From NCBI GenBank assembly GCA_020403045.1, contig JADBYK010000027.1, forward strand, positions 1-64,000: a DNA stretch of 64,000 nt, written 5' to 3'. A program made the translations under genes and the position numbers. This stretch comes from Cytophagales bacterium. Its GTDB lineage: Bacteria > Bacteroidota > Bacteroidia > Cytophagales > Cyclobacteriaceae. Below, piece after piece: positions 25,314 to 34,213 of the stretch (positions are counted from its first letter, which is position 1; every line of letters begins with the position of its first letter). The notes under the pieces were generated by a model that was not told where the DNA came from, did no database searches, and saw only the letters and a program-made list of their open reading frames with translations.

Positions 25314-26480
25314 GTGTCAGATCGATATAATCAACGCGGTGTTTCAGCTTCCAAGGAAGATGTGCATGAAGCCATCAAAAAGATAGACAAAGGACTTTAT
25401 CCAAATGCTTTTTGCAAGATCGTGCCTGATTTGCTGGCAAACGATCCAAATTATTGCACGGTCATGCACGCAGATGGGGCAGGCACCAAATCTTCCCTTG
25501 CTTACATTTATTGGAAAGAGACGGGCGATCTCAGCGTATGGAAGGGCATAGCACAAGATGCCATCATTATGAATGTAGATGATCTATTGTGTGTAGGCGC
25601 CACCGGACCCATTCTTCTTTCATCAACCATCGGCAGAAATAAAAACAAAATTCCGGGCGAAGTGATCAGCACCCTAATTACAGGTACTGAAGAGGTATTA
25701 GAAATGCTTCGCTCGCACGGCATGACGATCTCCAGCACGGGTGGAGAGACGGCAGATGTGGGCGACTTGGTTCGCACCATCATTGTCGATAGCACCGTAA
25801 CGGCTCGCCTCAAGCGAGACGAAGTGATCGACAATAAAAATATTGAGGCCGGTGATGTCATTGTTGGGTTAGCTTCCTATGGGCAGGCCGTTTATGAATC
25901 AGAGTACAATGGTGGCACGGGTAGCAATGGACTGACTTCATCGCGCCACGATGTTTTTAGTAATGTGTATGCAAAGAAATATCCGGAGTCGTATGACCCA
26001 TCGGTTCCTGCAGAGTTGGTTTATTCCGGTAAGTATTTGGTCACCGATCAACTACCAGCAACGCCCTTAAATATTGGCAAACTTGTGTTGTCACCCACGC
26101 GCACCTACGCACCCGTCATGATTGCCATGCTGAAAGAAATGCGTGCACACATTCACGGGATGGTGCATTGCAGTGGCGGAGCGCAAACTAAAGTATTGCA
26201 CTTCATCGACAAGCTACATGTAATAAAAGATAATCTGTTTGAGATACCACCGCTCTTTAAATTGATTCACGAGGTGAGCGGTACAGACCTAAAAGAGATG
26301 TACAAGGTGTTTAACATGGGTCATCGCATGGAAATTTATTTACCAGAAAAAATGGCCGAGCAAGTCATCTCCATTAGTCGGTCATTTGGTGTAGAGGCGC
26401 AGATTATCGGAAGAGTTGAATCCTACGAAAAAAAGCAAGTGACGGTAAAAATTTCGCAGGGGGAGTTTGTGTATATGTAG
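25314..26480 (+). CDS. purM: Phosphoribosylformylglycinamidine cyclo-ligase (AIR synthase)
   Basis: A 388-aa PurM-type ATP-dependent synthetase. It catalyses the fifth step of purine synthesis, closing formylglycinamidine ribonucleotide to AIR. It has VMHADGAGTKSSLAYIYWKETGD near residue 55 with the metal/ATP Asp, NVDDLLCVGATGP, GGETADVGDLV and the glycine-rich GMVHCSGGAQTKVL, all in the order of PurM. It starts with GTG at 25314. Length is somewhat above E. coli PurM (345 aa), as is usual in Bacteroidota. No other purine gene is adjacent; purN is at 40883. Confidence 0.9.
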   Translation: MSDRYNQRGVSASKEDVHEAIKKIDKGLYPNAFCKIVPDLLANDPNYCTVMHADGAGTKSSLAYIYWKETGDLSVWKGIAQDAIIMNVDDLLCVGATGPILLSSTIGRNKNKIPGEVISTLITGTEEVLEMLRSHGMTISSTGGETADVGDLVRTIIVDSTVTARLKRDEVIDNKNIEAGDVIVGLASYGQAVYESEYNGGTGSNGLTSSRHDVFSNVYAKKYPESYDPSVPAELVYSGKYLVTDQLPATPLNIGKLVLSPTRTYAPVMIAMLKEMRAHIHGMVHCSGGAQTKVLHFIDKLHVIKDNLFEIPPLFKLIHEVSGTDLKEMYKVFNMGHRMEIYLPEKMAEQVISISRSFGVEAQIIGRVESYEKKQVTVKISQGEFVYM

Positions 26481-26606
26481 CTTGGCAGTTGCCTTTTTGG
26501 GTTCAATACAAGCAAATGGCTACAACTTTTCCTGTTAACTTTGAAATTGAAATTGGCTACTCATTAGTAAAGTCTTTAAATAACCACTATCAATCTATTC
26601 AAAGGA

Positions 26607-27416
26607 ATGAAAAATCTGCCAACACGAAATGAGCTAATGTCTCCAACAATTGAAGCAATTAAGAAGCTCGGAGGTTCAGCCAATACAGATGAAATTTATG
26701 AAGCAATTGTTGAAGACTTGCAACTAAGTGATTCTTTGTTGGAGATAATTGATGGGAAAACTGGGCAATCGGAATTACAATACAATTTGGCATGGGTAAG
26801 AACAGTATTGAAAAATAAAGGAATATTAACAAAAGGAGGAAAAGGCATTTGGGTTCTTAATGGAGATAATCCAATTGGAGTTGCAATCGAGTCTAAAAAC
26901 AAAATAAAAAAAGTAGAAGAGCAGGAAGCCGAAGAAGAACTTTCAGAAACAGAAAAATGGAAGAAGGATGTTATTGAAATTATTACAGAGAAGTTATCTC
27001 CAAGTTCTTTTGAAAGACTTATCCAAAGAATACTAAGAGAAAAAGGATTTTCTCAAGTTGAAGTAATTGGGAAAACTGGTGATGGTGGTATTGATGGGAG
27101 AGGTATTGCAAAAATTAATGGCATCCTAAGTTTTCATATTATTTTTCAATGTAAGAGATATAAAGGAAAGGTTTCTTCCGGTGAAATCAGAGACTTTAGA
27201 GGTGCGATGGTTGGAAGAACAGATAAAGGCCTATTCATTACGACTGGAACATTTACAAGAGATGCAATCCGTGAAGCTAACAGAGATGGAGCCCCAGCGA
27301 TTGACTTAATGGATGGGGAAAAAATTGCTGAAAAATTAAAAGAACTTAATTTGGGTATTGATATTGAACTAAGAGAACATATCTCAATCAATAGGAAATG
27401 GTTTGATGATTTCTAA
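26607..27416 (+). CDS. mrr: Mrr-type restriction endonuclease
   Basis: A 269-aa protein. The N-terminal about 90 residues are a winged-helix Mrr_N domain (LPTRNELMSPTIEAIKKLGG). After an acidic linker rich in Glu/Lys comes the PD-(D/E)xK catalytic domain: FERLIQRIL (E136), GKTGDGGIDG (D163) and FQCKRYK (Q181, K183). All catalytic residues are present. Mrr is a type IV enzyme that cuts DNA carrying foreign methylation. There is no methyltransferase beside it. Coding sequence is visibly more AT-rich, with many AAA/GAA/ATT codons, than the flanking purM and ileS, which suggests recent acquisition. It lies alone in a 1.1-kb gap between two housekeeping genes. Confidence 0.88.
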   Translation: MKNLPTRNELMSPTIEAIKKLGGSANTDEIYEAIVEDLQLSDSLLEIIDGKTGQSELQYNLAWVRTVLKNKGILTKGGKGIWVLNGDNPIGVAIESKNKIKKVEEQEAEEELSETEKWKKDVIEIITEKLSPSSFERLIQRILREKGFSQVEVIGKTGDGGIDGRGIAKINGILSFHIIFQCKRYKGKVSSGEIRDFRGAMVGRTDKGLFITTGTFTRDAIREANRDGAPAIDLMDGEKIAEKLKELNLGIDIELREHISINRKWFDDF

Positions 27417-27625
27417 ACAATTAAGATTTTATTTCAAAAATGTTCTGTTCAAAATAGGCGACTACGCCAGTCAGTAACGCCTGTTCTTTTGAAGTTGGTT
27501 TTGTAGGCCTAGTCGACTCGGAACTAAGGTATGGATTTATTCTTGAAATTCTGTTCGAGTTGAGTGTAAGAACTTACTGCCAAATCCCTTATTCTTACTA
27601 AATTGCGCCCTATTTTTCAGTATCC
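27417..27625. other. Intergenic region downstream of the Mrr gene
   Basis: No gene and no convincing terminator. It should contain the ileS promoter; no clear TTTG/TAnnTTTG pair was found. Confidence 0.3.
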
Positions 27626-30600
27626 GTGAGTAAGTATAAAGAAGCCAAAGAACTCAATTACGCTACCATCGCCAGCGAGATGCTGGAATTTTGGAAGGAG
27701 AACCAGATTTTTGAAAAATCGGTGAGCAACCGCGAAGGTGCCAAAGCCTTTACTTTCTATGAAGGGCCACCGTCTGCCAATGGCACGCCCGGTATTCACC
27801 ACGTGATGGCGCGCACCGTCAAGGACATTTTTTGTCGCTATAAAACGCTACAGGGTTTTCAGGTAAAGCGCAAAGGCGGGTGGGATACACATGGGTTGCC
27901 GGTGGAACTGCAAGTGGAAAAAGAATTGGGCATCACCAAAGATGACATAGGCAAGAAGATTTCGATCGAGGACTACAACAAGAAGTGCCGCGAAACGGTG
28001 ATGAAGTACAAAGATCAGTGGGATGATCTCACCACCAAGATGGGCTATTGGGTAGATTTGAAAAACCCATACGTTACTTACGAAAAAGAATACATTGAAT
28101 CGCTGTGGTGGATTTTGAAAAAATTCTACGACAAAGGTTTGTTGTACAAAGGCTATACCATACAACCTTATTCTCCTTCAGACGGCACCGGGCTTAGCTC
28201 GCACGAGTTGAACCAACCGGGTTGCTATAAAGATGTGAAGGATACTTCGGTGGTGGCGCAGTTTAAATTAAAGCGTGATGACAAATCAGAATTCCTGTTT
28301 AAGCATGTACAAGGAGATGTCTTCGTGTTGGCCTGGACCACTACTCCTTGGACATTACCATCTAATACTGCATTAGCAGTTGGCTCTGGTATTGAGTATG
28401 TTCTTGTCAAAACTAGAAATAAGTATACTGATAAGCCAGTTAATGTAATTCTAGCTAAAGATAGGTTTACCAATTATTTCAATGTTGGCTCAAAAGAACA
28501 TGCAGAACAATTGTTTAGTAATCCTTATGCAGTTGAATTTCTTTGGAATGAAACTGAGCTAATTCAAGTTTATGATCAGCAAGAGCGTAAAACCGCAGTT
28601 GATTGTTATCTAATTACTGGCAAAGATTTACTCGGTCTTCGCTACGAACAGTTGATGCCTTACGTACAACCATTCTATTCTGCTGAAAATGCCTTTCAAA
28701 TTATCGCTGGCGATTTTGTTACCACTGAAGACGGAACAGGAGTAGTTCATATTTCACCCACCTTTGGTGCCGATGACTTTCGGGTAGCAAAGCAAAATGG
28801 AATTCCTGCCCTCACCATTAAAGACGAAGCCGGTAATGAATTGCCAACCGTTGATAAAAAGGGAAAATTCATTTCCGTAATTGGCGAGCAACTGAAGGAA
28901 GGTGTCGCCAAGTATAATATTAAAACCCACAAGCCACTTGGTGCAGATGATTTTTACGTAAAGAACTACACCGATGAGGATGAAACGAATCCGGATTACA
29001 AAAATACCGATGTTATCATCTCCATCATTTTAAAAGAAGAGAACAAAGCCTTTAAAGTAGAGAAGTACGAGCACACCTATCCGCACTCCTGGCGCACTGA
29101 CAAACCCGTATTGTATTATCCGCTGGATGCATGGTTTATCAAAACCACTGCACTGAAAGACAAGATGGTGGCGCTCAACAAAACCATCAATTGGAAACCC
29201 GAGTCAACGGGAACAGGTCGCTTTGGTAATTGGCTGGAGAATTTGGTGGATTGGAATTTATCGCGCTCACGTTATTGGGGAACGCCATTGCCGATCTGGA
29301 GAACGAAGGACGGGAAAGAAGAAATTTGCATAGGCTCTCAGTCTGAACTCAGATACGAAGTAGCAAAATCTGTTAAAGCAGGGTTGATGCAGCAGTCGAT
29401 GGTCGATGGTCAATGGACCATGGACTTGCATAGGCCATTTGTGGATGAAATAGTATTAATAAGCAACAGTGGTCAACCAATGTATCGGGAGACGGACCTG
29501 ATAGACGTCTGGTTCGACTCTGGCGCCATGCCTTACGCGCAGTGGCACTATCCATTTGAGAATAAAGAAGTTTTTGAAAATTCATATCCGGCTGATTATA
29601 TCTCGGAAGGCGTTGACCAAACGCGCGGCTGGTTCTTCACGTTGCACGCTATTGCTACTTTAATAAGCGAAAGCAGTGAAGAAATAAAAGCGGTGAACAA
29701 AAAGGTGAACAATGGCGGAGTAGCATTTAAAAACGTCATCTCTACCGGGCTGGTGCTGGATAAGAACGGGGAGAAAATGAGCAAGCGCAAAGGCAATGTC
29801 GTTGACCCCTACACAACGCTGGGAAAATATGGAGCGGATGTGGTGCGTTGGTACATGATTGAAAATGCACCGCCATGGGACAACTTGAAGTTTGACTTAG
29901 CGGGGATCGAAGAAACGCAGCGTAGGTTTTTCGGCACGCTCATGAACACGTATTCCTTCTTTGCCATGTATGCCAATATCGATGGCTTTGTAAAAGATGA
30001 AATGAATAATGTTCCATTTGATCGTTTGGCGCCACTGGATAAATGGATCATCACCAAAGAACAATCATTGATCGAAGAAGTGTCTGCTGCTTACGAAGAC
30101 TATGAACCAACGAAAGCAGCTCGCGCCATTCAAGAATTCGTGAACGATCACGTATCCAATTGGTACGTTCGTCTAAACCGTAAACGTTTTTGGCAACCAT
30201 CGTCCTTGTCCTCTGTAGCCTTGGCGAAGGAGGACTCGTTCGTTTTATCCGAAGATAAACGCGCAGCTTATGAAACGCTCTACGAATGTTTGATGGTAAC
30301 GGCTCAGTTGATGGCTCCCATCGCCCCATTCTTTAGTGAGTGGCTGTATAAAAACCTGACTGATAATATTCGTAGTAAGGCAAAGCAATTCAACACGCCT
30401 CTTCAGTTTGAATCGATTCACCACACGTTGTTGGTGAAGGCCGAGACTATTCGCAAAGATCAGGAATTGGAAATTTCGATGGCTTATGCCCAGCGGATTT
30501 GTTCGCTCGTCCACTCAATCAGAAAGAACAGTAAGATAAAAGTCCGCACCCCCTTGCAGAAAATATTATTGCCGGTGTTGGATGAGAAGTTTGCCAACCG

Positions 30601-31195
30601 CGTGCGCAGCGTAGAAGCTATCATCAAAGCGGAGGTAAACGTAAAGTCGATTGAATACATAGATGACGCCTCCGGCTTGTTAGTTAAAAAGGTGAAACCA
30701 AATTTCGCCAAGCTTGGAAAGCAATATGGCGCAAAGATGAAAGAAGTATCGGCTGTCATTAACGGAATGAGCAAAGAAGAAATTTCCATCATTGAGAAAG
30801 CTGGGAAACTATCAAAAGATGGATTTGATCTGGTTGTAGAAGATGTATTGATCAGCTCAGAAGATATACCCGGTTGGGCAGTGGCTGCAGAAGGCGGTGT
30901 TACCGTAGCATTGGACATCACTATTACCGATGATCTTAAGCGTGAGGGTATCGCCCGCGATTTTGTGAACCGAGTGCAAAACTTGCGCAAAGACATGGGT
31001 ATGGAAGTATTGGACAAAATTTCCATAGAAGTCGAAAATCACCAGGAATTAGCCACTTCTTCCCTTACGGAATTTAAAGATTACATCTGCACCGAAACAC
31101 AATCGCTGCGTTTGGAGTTTAAAGAGAACCTAACGGACGCGGTGGAAGTAGACATGGACGAATTTGTGTTGAAAATTAAAATTAGCTTACAGTAA
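27626..31195 (+). CDS. ileS: Isoleucyl-tRNA synthetase, long form
   Basis: A 1189-aa class Ia aminoacyl-tRNA synthetase, essential for charging tRNA-Ile. It starts with GTG at 27626 and carries the HIGH-equivalent GIHH at residues 56-59, the CP1 editing domain (AWTTTPWTLPSN), DVWFDSGAMPYAQWHYPFE, and KMSKRKGN near 717-724. The KMSKR rather than KMSKS motif and the absence of the C-terminal zinc finger fit the eukaryote-like IleRS2 type, which is generally mupirocin-tolerant. About 12 residues near 589-601 (QQSMVDGQWTM) come from an embedded micro-repeat. Part of the editing domain (28250-28650) is more AT-rich than the rest. lspA follows 9 bp later. Confidence 0.93.
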   Translation: MSKYKEAKELNYATIASEMLEFWKENQIFEKSVSNREGAKAFTFYEGPPSANGTPGIHHVMARTVKDIFCRYKTLQGFQVKRKGGWDTHGLPVELQVEKELGITKDDIGKKISIEDYNKKCRETVMKYKDQWDDLTTKMGYWVDLKNPYVTYEKEYIESLWWILKKFYDKGLLYKGYTIQPYSPSDGTGLSSHELNQPGCYKDVKDTSVVAQFKLKRDDKSEFLFKHVQGDVFVLAWTTTPWTLPSNTALAVGSGIEYVLVKTRNKYTDKPVNVILAKDRFTNYFNVGSKEHAEQLFSNPYAVEFLWNETELIQVYDQQERKTAVDCYLITGKDLLGLRYEQLMPYVQPFYSAENAFQIIAGDFVTTEDGTGVVHISPTFGADDFRVAKQNGIPALTIKDEAGNELPTVDKKGKFISVIGEQLKEGVAKYNIKTHKPLGADDFYVKNYTDEDETNPDYKNTDVIISIILKEENKAFKVEKYEHTYPHSWRTDKPVLYYPLDAWFIKTTALKDKMVALNKTINWKPESTGTGRFGNWLENLVDWNLSRSRYWGTPLPIWRTKDGKEEICIGSQSELRYEVAKSVKAGLMQQSMVDGQWTMDLHRPFVDEIVLISNSGQPMYRETDLIDVWFDSGAMPYAQWHYPFENKEVFENSYPADYISEGVDQTRGWFFTLHAIATLISESSEEIKAVNKKVNNGGVAFKNVISTGLVLDKNGEKMSKRKGNVVDPYTTLGKYGADVVRWYMIENAPPWDNLKFDLAGIEETQRRFFGTLMNTYSFFAMYANIDGFVKDEMNNVPFDRLAPLDKWIITKEQSLIEEVSAAYEDYEPTKAARAIQEFVNDHVSNWYVRLNRKRFWQPSSLSSVALAKEDSFVLSEDKRAAYETLYECLMVTAQLMAPIAPFFSEWLYKNLTDNIRSKAKQFNTPLQFESIHHTLLVKAETIRKDQELEISMAYAQRICSLVHSIRKNSKIKVRTPLQKILLPVLDEKFANRVRSVEAIIKAEVNVKSIEYIDDASGLLVKKVKPNFAKLGKQYGAKMKEVSAVINGMSKEEISIIEKAGKLSKDGFDLVVEDVLISSEDIPGWAVAAEGGVTVALDITITDDLKREGIARDFVNRVQNLRKDMGMEVLDKISIEVENHQELATSSLTEFKDYICTETQSLRLEFKENLTDAVEVDMDEFVLKIKISLQ
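29391..29428. repeat. Micro-repeat (TCGATGG/GGACCATGG type) inside ileS
   Basis: The stretch reads as TCGATGGTCGATGGTCAATGG followed by ACCATGGAC, with the hairpin TGGTC-AATG-GACCA. It is in frame, encoding about 12 residues that look inserted between KSVKAGLM and DLHRPFVDEIV of the conserved IleRS core. Confidence 0.6.
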
Positions 31196-31204
31196 TTCTG
31201 AATA

Positions 31205-31867
31205 ATGAAAATCTTAAAATACTTTTTGATTGCGCTGTTGATCATTTGCTTAGACCAAGCCAGTAAATTATTGGTTCATAAATACATGTATTTGCACGAA
31301 GAAGTAAATGTGATTGGAGAATGGTTCAAGCTTCATTACTTATTGAACCCGGGGATGGCATTTGGTATCAAATGGGACAATGAGTTTGGTAAATTAGTGC
31401 TAACCATATTTCGTATCGCTGCCATGTTTGGAATTAGTTATTACCTATTTCAAATGATCAGGAAAAACTCGCACCCCGGTTTTTTGGTATGCCTTGCCAT
31501 GATCTTAGGGGGAGCAATTGGGAACGTAATCGACAGTACGTTTTACGGTGTATTCCTCGACAACGCTCCAATTGGGTCACCAACAAGATGGTTCCATGGC
31601 CAAGTAATCGATATGTTATTTTTCCCGGTGGCGGAATTTGTATGGCCGGAATGGGTCCCTGGACTTGGTGGAGATTACTTTTTGTTTTTCAGTCCTGTGT
31701 TCAACATCGCAGATTCCTCTATCTTTTTGGGCGTGGCAACTATCCTATTGTTTCAAAAGCGATTTTTCAAAGAGACTGAGGAGGAAAGCAAATCCACTGT
31801 TGAACCGCCACCTTCAGACGTGCAAAGCACTGAAACTGATTTATCTTCGCCCACGTCTAGTATTTAG
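31205..31867 (+). CDS. lspA: Lipoprotein signal peptidase (signal peptidase II)
   Basis: A 220-aa inner-membrane aspartyl protease that cuts signal peptides from prolipoproteins. It has four transmembrane helices, NPGMAFGI (family N-x-G-xxF motif), GGAIGNVID with the first catalytic Asp and FNIADSSIF with the second. Relative to E. coli LspA (164 aa) it has an extra loop between the last two helices, as in other Bacteroidota, and a C-terminal Ser/Thr/Pro-rich tail of about 30 residues after the last helix. It is co-transcribed with ileS and with the fRMsr gene (2-bp gap). Confidence 0.92.
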   Translation: MKILKYFLIALLIICLDQASKLLVHKYMYLHEEVNVIGEWFKLHYLLNPGMAFGIKWDNEFGKLVLTIFRIAAMFGISYYLFQMIRKNSHPGFLVCLAMILGGAIGNVIDSTFYGVFLDNAPIGSPTRWFHGQVIDMLFFPVAEFVWPEWVPGLGGDYFLFFSPVFNIADSSIFLGVATILLFQKRFFKETEEESKSTVEPPPSDVQSTETDLSSPTSSI

Positions 31868-31869
31868 CT

Positions 31870-32373
31870 ATGGCCGAACAACTCATCATTGAGAAGTCAG
31901 CTGATAAAGCAGCACGCTACAAAACGCTCGTGCCGCAAATAGAAGCGTTGACTGCCGGAGAGCCAGATGTGGTTGCGAATCTCTCTAACATAGCGGCAGC
32001 CTTGCGGCAAACGATGAATTTCTTTTGGGTTGGTTTTTATATAGTCAAACAAAATGGCTCGCCTGCCGGTAGTCAGGAGTTAGTACTGGGCCCTTTTCAA
32101 GGTCCAATAGCTTGCACCCGTATTGCATTTGGTAAAGGAGTTTGTGGTGCTTGCTGGAAGGAAAAGAAAGTGATGTTGGTGCCTAATGTTGATGAATTTC
32201 CAGGACATATTGCATGCAGTTCAGATTCTAAGTCGGAGATTGTATTACCCGCCTTTAAAAACGGGGAGGTGGCATTAGTGCTCGATGTCGATAGCGATCA
32301 ACTGAATGATTTTGATGCCACCGATGAACTTTACTTGTCCCAGGTGATGAAGATCATCGAGGGTTTTATTTAG
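31870..32373 (+). CDS. msrC: Free methionine-(R)-sulfoxide reductase (GAF-domain fRMsr)
   Basis: A 167-aa single GAF domain. Cysteines at C82, C92 and C116 occur at the same spacing as the three redox cysteines of E. coli fRMsr (84, 94, 118), in ACTRIAFGKGVCGACW and HIACSSDSKSEIV. An extra Cys95 is present. The enzyme reduces free methionine-R-sulfoxide using thioredoxin-type electrons, a protection against oxidative damage. It sits in the ileS-lspA run with a 2-bp gap before and 7 bp after. Confidence 0.88.
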   Translation: MAEQLIIEKSADKAARYKTLVPQIEALTAGEPDVVANLSNIAAALRQTMNFFWVGFYIVKQNGSPAGSQELVLGPFQGPIACTRIAFGKGVCGACWKEKKVMLVPNVDEFPGHIACSSDSKSEIVLPAFKNGEVALVLDVDSDQLNDFDATDELYLSQVMKIIEGFI

Positions 32374-32380
32374 CCCCACC

Positions 32381-34162
32381 ATGGCTTCCACTGAGTTCTA
32401 TCAACAACGCGTAGATCATTTTCAGAAAAAGATAAGTGAAGTAGATAAAACCATTCGGGTTTATTCAATTGCTCGCGTGATAGTTGCGCTGATCGCATTG
32501 ACACTTATCTATCTTGGATTCAAAGAAGTGCTTTTTTTCTATTCACTACCATTTTCGATTCTGCTTTTTTTCTTTCTGGTGCAACGGCAACTAAAAAAGG
32601 AGAATGAGAGAGAAATTCTAAAGCACCTTATTGATTTAAATCGATGGGAAGCGGCAGCTGTTCGGTATGATTTTCCAAATTTTCCCGATGGGCAGCGTTA
32701 TGTAGATACAACTCATGTTTACAGTCATGACTTAGATCTTTTTGGCAAGAGTTCGCTCTTTCAATTTCTTAATCGATGCGCCACGCGACTTGGAGAGAAT
32801 AGACTGGCTAATGATTTAGCCCATCTTACGTTGAATAAAGAAGTTATTCTGCTTCGACAACTAGCCATTCGCGAGTTAGGCTCGATGATAGAATTCCGCC
32901 AGCAGTGCTGGGCGGTGGGAAAGCAAATTCAGGATGTAGATTTTAATCTGGATTCGCTTTGGGGTTGGTTGAAATCAGCCAATCTATTTTATAGAAAGAG
33001 AACATTTTTGATTCTTCGCTGGGCGCTACCTGCCATTACTTGTTTGTCGCTTTTTGCAAACGCTTTTAATCCGGTTTTTCAATCTGTTTTCCTATTCCTT
33101 TTTTTGGTGCAATTGGCGATCGCTTCTTATTACTCAAAGCCAATTACCAGGCTACAAAGCCAACTAGCCAGTTACCGATCCGTTCTGGAAAACTACGCTA
33201 AGCTATTTCATCAAATGGGCGATCAATCGTTTACCGCTGTATTGCTCAATCAACATGAACGTATTGCAGTAGAAGCTTCAACGCATGTACACACCTTTTC
33301 AAAATTGGTGAATGCCCTTGAAACGCGAATGAATTTGATTGCCCGCTTATTCGGTAACGGATTGTTTTTATATGATTTGCATACTGTCAGCAGATTGGAG
33401 CAGTGGCGTGAAAAACATGCGGCATCCCTTCCTAAATGGACAGACTCGTTGGCCGAATGGGATGCGATGCTTTCGTTTGCCACGTTTCATTACAACCATC
33501 CTAACTATGCTTTCGCTGAGCTGAACAACCAACTTGCACTTGTTGCTAACGAGGTGGGTCACCCGTTGATCCCGTCATCGGAGTGCGTAACAAATAGTTT
33601 TGACTTGGGGGATCCGGCTGGATTAATGCTGATCACAGGAGCAAACATGGCGGGCAAGAGTACCTTCCTGCGATCGGTTGGGGTCAATTTTGTTTTGGGA
33701 TTGAATGGATCTCCCGTTTGTGCGTCATATTGGAGTACACCCATGGCTGCCCTGCGCACCGGCATGCGCACAGCAGATTCACTCCAAGAGCATCAATCAT
33801 ATTTTTATGCGGAGTTGAACCGATTGCATTCTATTATTGAGGAGTTACGTGTAGGAAAACCGATGCTCCTTTTGCTGGACGAAATTTTGAAAGGCACGAA
33901 CTCAACAGACAAGCAACTAGGCTCAAGAGAATTGATCAAGCAACTGATACAACAAAAAGCGTTAGTTTTAATTGCCACACACGATATTGCCTTGGGCGAT
34001 ATGGAACAGCAATTCCCCGAAAAAGTATTTAATTCCTGCTTTGAAGGGAAAATTGAAAACGACCAATTGACGTTCGATTACAAACTCAATAAAGGCGTAG
34101 CCCAAAAAGCCAATGCCACTTTTTTGATGCGGAAGATGGGGATTATTCCTCCGTCAAGTTGA
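32381..34162 (+). CDS. MutS-related ATPase (MutS-like, without mismatch-recognition domain)
   Basis: A 593-aa protein with two N-terminal hydrophobic segments (ARVIVALIALTLIYLGF and VLFFYSLPFSILLFFF, residues about 28-65) and more near 210-255, so probably membrane bound. Next come a helical lever part and the MutS domain V ATPase: Walker A GANMAGKSTFLRSVG (about 420), Walker B LLLLDEILKGTNSTD, and LIATHDIALGDME. Domain I, which senses mismatches, is absent. These MutS-like membrane proteins are common in Bacteroidota and have no assigned role. Start at 32381, 7 bp after fRMsr, places it in the same transcript. Confidence 0.8.
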   Translation: MASTEFYQQRVDHFQKKISEVDKTIRVYSIARVIVALIALTLIYLGFKEVLFFYSLPFSILLFFFLVQRQLKKENEREILKHLIDLNRWEAAAVRYDFPNFPDGQRYVDTTHVYSHDLDLFGKSSLFQFLNRCATRLGENRLANDLAHLTLNKEVILLRQLAIRELGSMIEFRQQCWAVGKQIQDVDFNLDSLWGWLKSANLFYRKRTFLILRWALPAITCLSLFANAFNPVFQSVFLFLFLVQLAIASYYSKPITRLQSQLASYRSVLENYAKLFHQMGDQSFTAVLLNQHERIAVEASTHVHTFSKLVNALETRMNLIARLFGNGLFLYDLHTVSRLEQWREKHAASLPKWTDSLAEWDAMLSFATFHYNHPNYAFAELNNQLALVANEVGHPLIPSSECVTNSFDLGDPAGLMLITGANMAGKSTFLRSVGVNFVLGLNGSPVCASYWSTPMAALRTGMRTADSLQEHQSYFYAELNRLHSIIEELRVGKPMLLLLDEILKGTNSTDKQLGSRELIKQLIQQKALVLIATHDIALGDMEQQFPEKVFNSCFEGKIENDQLTFDYKLNKGVAQKANATFLMRKMGIIPPSS

Positions 34163-34213
34163 TTTCTTGTTAATGGTATTTTAAGTACATTCGTTTTCAT
34201 AATCTTTATTTCT

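Noticed and set aside
26481-27625. Mobile island with direct repeats around the Mrr gene
   Set aside because: No integrase, no flanking direct repeats and no tRNA were seen; only the base composition suggests transfer.
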